From Arenicola marina (taxonomy: Eukaryota > Annelida > Polychaeta > Arenicolidae), in NCBI GenBank assembly GCA_964019135.1, contig OZ025263.1, forward strand, positions 21,677,123-21,741,122: DNA of 64,000 bases. The letters run 5' to 3'. Positions within the stretch are counted from its first letter, which is position 1. Each line of letters opens with the position of its first letter. The position numbers and the translations under genes were made by a program. The notes beneath the pieces were generated by a model that had not been told where the DNA came from, searched no databases, and was given only the letters and a program-made list of their open reading frames with translations. Positions 55,501 through 64,000 of this stretch are shown piece by piece.

Positions 55501-58500
55501 TGCTATAGCACCAGGCGCCGTGCGTCATGGCCTAACCACTGCTGTAGCACCAGAGAGGCCGTGCGTTATGCCCTAACCACTGCTGTAGCACCAGAGAGGC
55601 CGTGCGTTATGCCCTAACCACTGCTGTAGCACCAGAGGCCGTGCGTTATGCAATAACCACAGCTGTAGCACCAGGGCCCGTGCGTTATGGCCTAACCACT
55701 GCTGTAGCACCAGAGGCCGTGCGTTATGCAATAACCACAGCTGTAGCACCAGGGCCCGTGCGTTATGGCCTAACCACTGCTGTAGCACAAGAGAGGCCGT
55801 GCGTTATGCCCTAACCACTGCTGTAGCATCAGAGAGGCCATGCGTTATGGCCTAACCACTGCTGTAGCACCAGAGAGGCCGTGCGTTATGCCCTAACCAC
55901 TGCTGTAGCACCAGAGAGGCCGTGCGTTATGCCCTAACCACTGCCGTAGCACCAGAGAGGCCGTGCGTTATGCCCTAACCACTGCTGTAGCACCAGGGGC
56001 CGTGCGTTATGGCCTAACAACTGCTGTAGCACCAGGGGCCGTGCGTTATGGCCTAACCACTGCTGTAGCACCAGAGAAGCCGTGCGTTATGCCCTAACCA
56101 CTGCTGAGCACCAGAGAGGCCATGCGTTATGGCCTAACCACTGCTGTAGCACCAGGGGCCGTGCGTTATGGCCTAACCACTGCTGTAGCACCAGGGGCCG
56201 TGCGTTATGGCCTAACCACTGCTGTAGCACCAGAGAGGCCGTGCGTTATGCCCTAACCACTGCTGTAGTACCAGAGAGGCCGTGCGTTATGCCATAACCA
56301 CTGCCGTAGCACCAGAGAGGCCGTGCGTTATGCCCTAACCACTGCTGTAGCACCAGGGGCCGTGCGTTATGCCCTAACCACTGCTGTAGCACCAGAGGCC
56401 GTGCGTTATGCCCTAACCACTGATGTAGCACCAGAGAGGCTGTGCGTTATGCCCTAACCACTGCTGTAGCACCAGAGAGGCCGTGCGTTATGCCCTAACC
56501 ACTGCTGTAGCACCAGAGAGGCTGTGCGTTATGCCCTAACCACTGCTGTAGCACCAGAGTGGCCGTGCGTTATGGCCTAACCACTGCTGTAGCACCAGAG
56601 AGGCCGTGCGTTATGCCCTAACCACTGCTGTAGCACCAGAGAGGCTGTGCGTTATGCCCTAACCATTGCTATAGCACCAGGCGCCGTGCGTTATGGCCTA
56701 ACCACTGCTGTAGTACCAGAGAGGCCGTGCGTTATGCCCTAACCACTGCTGTAGCACCAGAGAGGCCGTGCGTTATGCCCTAACCACTGCTGTAGCACCA
56801 GAGGCCGTGCGTTATGCAATAACCACAGCTGTAGCGCCAGGGGCCGTGCGTTATGGCCTAACCACTGCTGTAGCGCAAGAGAGGCCGTGCGTTATGCCCT
56901 AACCACTGCTGTAGCACCAGAGAGGCCATGCGTTATGGCCTAACCACTGCTGTAGCACCAGGGGCCGTGCGTTATGGCCTAACCACTGCTGTAGCACCAG
57001 AGAGGCCGTGCGTTTTGCCCTAACCAAGGCTGTAGCACCAGAGAGGCCGTGCGTTATGCCCTAACCACTGCTGTAGCATCAGTGAGGCCGTGCGTTATGC
57101 CCTAACCACTGCTGTAGCACCAGAGAGTCCGTGCGTTATGCCCTACCCACCGCCGTAGCACAGAGAGACCGTGCGCTATGGCCTAACCATTGCTGTAGCA
57201 CCAGAGAGGCCGTGCGTTATGCCCTAACCACTGCCGTAGCACCAGAGAGGCCGTGCGTTATGCCCTAACCACTGATGTAGCACCAGAAAGGCTGTGCGTT
57301 ATGCCCTAACTACTGCTGTAGAACCAGAGAGGCTGTGCGTTATGCCCTAACCATTGCTGTAGCACCAGGCGCCGTGCGTTATGGCCTAACCACTGCTGTA
57401 GCACCAGAGAAGCCGTGCGTTATGCCCTAACCACTGCTGTAGCACCAGAGGTCGTGCGTTATGGCCTAACCACTGCTGTAGCACCAGGGGCCGTGCGTTA
57501 TGGCCTAACCACTGCTGTAGCACCAGAGAGGCCGTGCGTTATGCCCTAACCACTGCTGTAGCACCAGAGAGGCCGTGCGTTATGCCCTAACCACTGCTGT
57601 AGCATCAGTGAGGCCGTGCGTTATGCCCTAACCACTGCTGTAGCACAAGAGAGGCCGTGCGTTATGCCCTACCCACCGTCGTAGCACCAGAGAGACCGTG
57701 CGCTATGGCCTAACCACTGCTGTAGCACCAGAGAGGCCGTGCGTTATGCCCTAACCACTGCCGTAGCACCAGAGAGGCCGTGGGTTATGCCCTAACCACT
57801 GCTGTAGCACCAGAGGCCGTGCGTTATGGCCTAACCACTGCTGTAGCACCAGAGAGGCCGTGCGTTACGGCTAACCACTGCTGTAGCACCAGGGGCCGTG
57901 CGTTATGGCCTAACCACTGCTGTAGCAACAGGGGCCGTGCGTTATGCCCTAACCACTGCTGTAGCACCAGAAAGGCCGTGCGTTATGCCATAACCAATGC
58001 TGTAGCACCAGAGAGGCCGTGCGTTATGCCCTAACCACTGATGTAGCACTAGAGAAGCTGTGCGTTATGCCCTAACCATTGCTATAGCACCAGGCGCCGT
58101 GCGTCATGGCCTAACCACTGCTGTAGCACCAGAGAGACCGTGCGTTATGCCCTAACCACTGCTGTAGCACCAGAGAGGCCGTGCGTTATGCCCTAACCAC
58201 TGCTGTAGCACCAGAGGCCGTGCGTTATGCAATAACCACAGCTGTAGCACCAGGGCCCGTGCGTTATGGCCTAACCACTGCTGTAGCACCAGAGGCCGTG
58301 CGTTATGCAATAACCACAGCTGTAGCACCAGGGCCCGTGCGTTATGGCCTAACCACTGCTGTAGCACAAGAGAGGCCGTGCGTTATGCCCTAACCACTGC
58401 TGTAGCATCAGAGAGGCCATGCGTTATGGCCTAACCACTGCTGTAGCACCAGAGAGGCCGTGCGTTATGCCCTAACCACTGCTGTAGCACCAGAGAGGCC

Positions 58501-61500
58501 GTGCGTTATGCCCTAACCACTGCCGTAGCACCAGAGAGGCCGTGCGTTATGCCCTAACCACGGCTGTAGCACCAGAGAGGCCGGGCGTTATGCTCTAACC
58601 ACTGCCATAGCACCAGGGGCCGTGCGTTATGGCCTAACAACTGCTGTAGCACCAGGGGCCGTGCGTTATGGCCTAACCACTGCTGTAGCACCAGAGAAGC
58701 CGTGCGTTATGCCCTAACCACTGCTGAGCACCAGAGAGGCCATGCGTTATGCCCTAACCACTGCTGTAGCACCAGAGAGGCCATGCGTTATGGCCTAACC
58801 ACTGCTGTAGCACCAGGGGCCGTCCGTTATGGCCCAACCACTGCTGTAGCACCAGAGAGGCCGTGCGTTATGCCATAACCACTGCCGTAGCACCAGAGGC
58901 CGTGCGTTATGCCCTAACCACTGCTGTAGCATCAGTGAGGCCGTGCGTTATGCCCTAACCACTGCTGTAGCACCAGAGAGGCCGTGCGTTATGCCCTACC
59001 CACCGCCGTAGCACCAGAGAGGCCGTGGGTTATGCCCTGACCACTGCTGTAGCACCAGAGGCCGTGCGTTATGGCCTAACCACTGCTGTAGCACCAGAGA
59101 GGCCGTGCGTTATGGCTAACCACTGCTGTAGCACCAGGGGCCGTGCGTTATGGCCTAACCACTGCTGTAGCACCAGGGGCCGTGCGTTATGGCCTAACCA
59201 CTGCTGTAGCACCAGAGAGGCCGTGCGTTATGCCCTAACCACTGCTGTAGCACCAGAGAGGCCGTGCGTTATGCCCTAACCACTGCTGTAGCATCAGTGA
59301 GGCCGTGCGTTATGCCCTAACCACTGCTGTAGCACAAGAGAGGCCGTGCGTTATGCCCTACCCACCGCCGTAGCACCAGAGAGACCGTACGCTATGGCCT
59401 AACCACTGCTGTAGCACCAGAGAGGCCGTGCGTTATGCCCTAACCACTGCCGTAGCACCAGAGAGGCCGTGGGTTATGCCCTAACCACTGCTGTAGCACC
59501 AGAGGCCGTGCGTTATGGCCTAACCACTGCTGTAGCACCAGAGAGGCCGTGCGTTATGGCCTAACCACTGCTGTAGCACCAGAGAGGCCGTGCGTTATGC
59601 CGTAACCACTGCTGTAGCACCAGAGAGGCCGTGCGTTATGCCCTAACCACTGCTGTAGCACCAGAGAGGCCATGCGTTACGGCCTAACCACTGCTGTAGC
59701 ACCAGGGGCCGTGCGTTATGGCCTAACCACTGCTGTAGCACCAGAGAGGCCGTGCGTTATGCCCTAACCACTGCCGTAGCACCAGAGAGGCCGTGCGTTA
59801 TGCCCTAACCACTGCTGTAGCATCAGTGAGGCCGTGCGTTATGCCCTAACCACTGCTGTAGCACCAGAGAGGCCGTGCGTTATGCCCTACCCACCGCCGT
59901 AGCACCAGAGAGGCCGTGGGTTATGCCCTAACCACTGCTGTAGCACCAGAGGCCGTGCGTTATGGCCTAACCACTGCTGTAGCACCAGAGAGGCCGTGCG
60001 TTATGGCTAACCACTGTTGTAGCACCAGGGGCCGTGCGTTATGGCCTAACCACTGCTGTAGCACCAGGGGCCGTGCGTTATGGCCTAACCACTGCTGTAG
60101 CACCAGAGAGGCCGTGCGTTATGCCCTAACCACTGCTGTAGCACCAGAGAGGCCGTGCGTTATGCCCTAACCACTGCTGTAGCATCAGTGAGGCCGTGCG
60201 TTATGCCCTAACCACTGCTGTAGCACAAGAGAGGCCGTGCGTTATGCCCTACCCACCGTCGTAGCACCAGAGAGACCGTGCGCTATGGCCTAACCACTGC
60301 TGTAGCACCAGAGAGGCCGTGCGTTATGCCCTAACCACTGCCGTAGCACCAGAGAGGCCGTGGGTTATGCCCTAACCACTGCTGTAGCACCAGAGGCCGT
60401 GCGTTATGGCCTAACCACTGCTGTAGCACCAGAGAGGCCGTGCGTTACGGCTAACCACTGCTGTAGCACCAGGGGCCGTGCGTTATGGCCTAACCACTGC
60501 TGTAGCAACAGGGGCCGTGCGTTATGCCCTAACCACTGCTGTAGCACCAGAAAGGCCGTGCGTTATGCCATAACCAATGCTGTAGCACCAGAGAGGCCGT
60601 GCGTTATGCCCTAACCACTGATGTAGCACTAGAGAAGCTGTGCGTTATGCCCTAACCATTGCTATAGCACCAGGCGCCGTGCGTCATGGCCTAACCACTG
60701 CTGTAGCACCAGAGAGGCCGTGCGTTATGCCCTAACCACTGCTGTAGCACCAGAGAGGCCGTGCGTTATGCCCTAACCACTGCTGTAGCACCAGAGGCCG
60801 TGCGTTATGCAATAACCACAGCTGTAGCACCAGGGCCCGTGCGTTATGGCCTAACCACTGCTGTAGCACCAGAGGCCGTGCGTTATGCAATAACCACAGC
60901 TGTAGCACCAGGGCCCGTGCGTTATGGCCTAACCACTGCTGTAGCACAAGAGAGGCCGTGCGTTATGCCCTAACCACTGCTGTAGCATCAGAGAGGCCAT
61001 GCGTTATGGCCTAACCACTGCTGTAGCACCAGAGAGGCCGTGCGTTATGCCCTAACCACTGCTGTAGCACCAGAGAGGCCGTGCGTTATGCCCTAACCAC
61101 TGCCGTAGCACCAGAGAGGCCGTGCGTTATGCCCTAACCACTGCTGTAGCACCAGAGAGGCCGGGCGTTATGCTCTAACCACTGCCATAGCACCAGGGGC
61201 CGTGCGTTATGGCCTAACAACTGCTGTAGCACCAGGGGCCGTGCGTTATGGCCTAACCACTGCTGTAGCACCAGAGAAGCCGTGCGTTATGCCCTAACCA
61301 CTGCTGAGCACCAGAGAGGCCATGCGTTATGGCCTAACCACTGCTGTAGCACCAGGGGCCGTGCGTTATGGCCTAACCACTGCTGCAGCACCAGAGAGGC
61401 CGTGCGTTATGCCCTAACCACTGCTGTAGTACCAGAGAGGCCGTGCGTTATGCCATAACCACTGCTGTAGCACCAGAGAGGCTGTGCGTTATGCCCTAAC

Positions 61501-64000
61501 CACTGCTGTAGCACCAGAGAGGCCGTGCGTTATGGCCTAACCACTGCTGTAGCACCAGAGAGGCCGTGCGTTATGCCCTAACCACTGCTGTAGCACCAGA
61601 GAGGCTGTGCGTTATGCCCTAACCATTGCTATAGCACCAGGCGCCGTGCGTTATGGCCTAACCACTGCTGTAGCACCAGAGAGGCCGTGCGTTATGCCCT
61701 AACCACTGCTGTAGCACCAGAGAGGCCGTGCGTTATGCCCTAACCACTGCTGTAGCACCAGAGGCCGTGCGTTATGCAATAACCACAGCTGTAGCGCCAG
61801 GGGCCGTGCGTTATGGCCTAACCACTGCTGTAGCGCAAGAGAGGCCGTGCGTTATGCCCTAACCACTGCTGTAGCACCAGAGAGGCCATGCGTTATGGCC
61901 TAACCACTGCTGTAGCACCAGAGAGGCCGTGCGTTATGCCCTAACCAAGGCTGTAGCACCAGAGAGGCCGTGCGTTATGCCCTAACCACTGCTGTAGCAA
62001 CAGTGAGGCCGTGCGTTATGCCCTAACCACTGCTGTAGCACCAGAGAGGCCGTGCGTTATGCCCTACCCACCGCCGTAGCACCAGAGAGACCGTGCGCTA
62101 TGGCCTAACCATGACTGTAGCACCAGAGAGGCCGTGCGTTATGCCCTAACCACTGCCGTAGCACCAGAGAGGCCGTGCGTGATGCCCTAACCACTGCTGT
62201 AGCACAAGAGGCCGTGCGTTATGGCATAACCACTGCTGTAGCACCAGAGAGGCCGTGCGTTATGGCTAACCACTGCTGTAGCACCAGGGGCCGTGCGTTA
62301 TGGCCTAACCACTGCTGTAGCAACAGGGGCCGTGCGTTATGCCCTAACCACTGCTGTAGCATCAGTGAGGCCGTGCGTTATGCCCTAACCACTGCTGTAG
62401 CACCAGAGAGGCCGGGCGTTATGCTCTAACCACTGCCATAGCACCAGGGGCCGTGCGTTATGGCCTAACCACTGCTGTAGCACCAGGGGCCGTGCGTTAT
62501 GGCCTAACCACTGCTGTAGCACCAGAGAGGCCGTGCGTTATGCCCTAACCACTGCTGTAGCACCAGAGAGGCCGTGCGTTATGCCATAACCACTGCCGTA
62601 GCACCAGAGAGGCCGTGCGTTATGCCCTAACCACTGCTGTAGCACCAGGGGCCGTGCGTTATGCCCTAACCACTGCTGTAGCACCAGAGAGGCTGTGCGT
62701 TATGCCCTAACCACTGCTGTAGCACCAGAGAGGCCGTGCGTTATGCCCTAACCACTGCTGTAGCACCAGAGAGGCCGTGCGTTATGCCCTAACCACTGCC
62801 GTAGCACCAGAGAGGCCGTGCGTTATGCCCTAACCACTGCTGTAGCACCAGAGAGGCCGGGCGTTATGCTCTAACCACTGCCATAGCACCAGGGGCCGTG
62901 CGTTATGGCCTAACAACTGCTGTAGCACCAGGGGCCGTGCGTTATGGCCTAACCACTGCTGTAGCACCAGAGAAGCCGTGCGTTATGCCCTAACCACTGC
63001 TGAGCACCAGAGAGGCCATGCGTTATGGCCTAACCACTGCTGTAGCACCAGGGGCCGTGCGTTATGGCCTAACCACTGCTGCAGCACCAGAGAGGCCGTG
63101 CGTTATGCCCTAACCACTGCTGTAGTACCAGAGAGGCCGTGCGTTATGCCATAACCACTGCCGTAGCACCAGAGAGGCCGTGCGTTATGCCCTAACCACT
63201 GCTGTAGCACCAGGGGCCGTGCGTTATGCCCAAACCACTGCTGTAGCACCAGAGGCCGTGCGTTATGCCCTAACCACTGATGTAGCACCAGAGAGGCTGT
63301 GCGTTATGCCCTAACCACTGCTGTAGCACCAGAGAGGCCGTGCGTTATGCCCTAACCACTGCTGTAGCACCAGAGAGGCTGTGCGTTATGCCCTAACCAC
63401 TGCTGTAGCACCAGAGAGGCCGTGCGTTATGGCCTAACCACTGCTGTAGCACCAGAGAGGCCGTGCGTTATGCCCTAACCAGTGCTGTAGCACCAGAGAG
63501 GCTGTGCGTTATGCCCTAACCATTGCTATAGCACCAGGCGCCGTGCGTTATGGCCTAACCACTGCTGTAGCACCAGAGAGGCCGTGCGTTATGCCCTAAC
63601 CACTGCTGTAGCACCAGAGAGACCGTGCGTTATGCCCTAACCACTGCTGTAGCACCAGAGGCCGTGCGTTATGCAATAACCACAGCTGTAGCGCCAGGGG
63701 CCGTGCGTTATGGCCTAACCACTGCTGTAGCGCAAGAGAGGCCGTGCGTTATGCCCTAACCACTGCTGTAGCACCAGAGAGGCCATGCGTTATGGCCTAA
63801 CCACTGCTGTAGCACCAGAGAGGCCGTGCGTTATGCCCTAACCAAGGCTGTAGCACCAGAGAGGCCGTGCGTTATGCCCTAACCACTGCTGTAGCAACAG
63901 TGAGGCCGTGCGTTATGCCCTAACCACTGCTGTAGCACCAGAGAGGCCGTGCGTTATGCCCTACCCACCGCCGTAGCACCAGAGAGACCGTGCGCTATGG
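46508..64000. repeat. 39/41-bp satellite, over 400 copies, running off the window
   Basis: Core GCCGTGCGTTATGCCCTAAC followed by CACTGCTGTAGCACCAGAG, with or without an extra AG, so units are 39 or 41 bp. Variants include GGCCTAACC, GCAATAACC, GCCATAACC, CTATAGCACCAGGC and CCCACCGCCG. These marked units recur in fixed order, showing higher-order repeats. Pairs separated by 1,698 bp occur (the CGTCCG variants at 48001/49699 and CGTCAG at 48565/50263). Pairs separated by 1,862 bp occur (51197/53059 and 52004/53866). Triplets spaced 2,579-2,580 bp occur (55201, 57780, 60360). Short frames of 60-85 codons are repeat readings. The left boundary near 46508 is sharp and the array continues past 64000. 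Confidence 0.98.

Noticed and set aside
46508-64000. A CRISPR-like array, suggested by repeats of about 40 bp
   Set aside because: Units are directly contiguous with no unique spacers and the sequence is clearly animal-type nuclear DNA.

Overview
This window is eukaryotic, almost certainly animal, nuclear DNA. It is a minisatellite-rich stretch, and I find no intact protein-coding gene that I can defend. Evidence for a metazoan is the decayed 3' ends of non-LTR retrotransposons, tRNA-derived SINE-like units, short elements with terminal inverted repeats (including ones with CAGGGGCGGATCCA-type ends), abundant micro- and minisatellites, and a 200-N scaffold gap. A marine invertebrate such as a mollusc is a reasonable guess from the style of the transposon remnants. 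The sequence alone does not fix the species.

Layout. 0-5 kb: a 49-bp minisatellite, a small inverted-repeat element, a tRNA-like remnant, a 23-bp minisatellite, a ~71-bp-arm inverted repeat, then a GC-rich 37-bp array. 5.5-10.4 kb: about 235 copies of a 21-bp unit with duplicated super-blocks. 10.5-16.3 kb: a 62-bp repeat, a 330-bp polypurine tract, a SINE-like element and a 480-bp MITE-like element. 16.4-22.2 kb: 128 full copies of a 45-bp unit that is open on both strands. 22.5-30.6 kb: 31-bp, ~36-40-bp, 18-bp and 28-bp repeats, polypurine/polypyrimidine blocks, two LINE fragments and a CpG-dense patch with a CRE/ETS-like pair. 30.6-36.2 kb: a 53-bp array present twice around the gap, probably two unmerged contig ends. 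36.3-46.5 kb: more minisatellites (24, ~23, 41, 40, 35 and 27 bp, plus a pyrimidine triplet array), nested long hairpins at 39.3-39.7 kb and further small elements. 46.5-64.0 kb: one 39/41-bp satellite with higher-order periods of about 1,698, 1,862 and 2,580 bp, running off the right edge.

Many long open frames occur, up to nearly 2,000 codons. They follow from repeat units that lack stops, several of them with lengths divisible by three. The same DNA is usually open in several frames and on both strands, so I treat these frames as repeat artefacts rather than genes. No genes act together here. The interest lies in repeat architecture, possible subtelomeric or other heterochromatic identity, long hairpins, and assembly quality.
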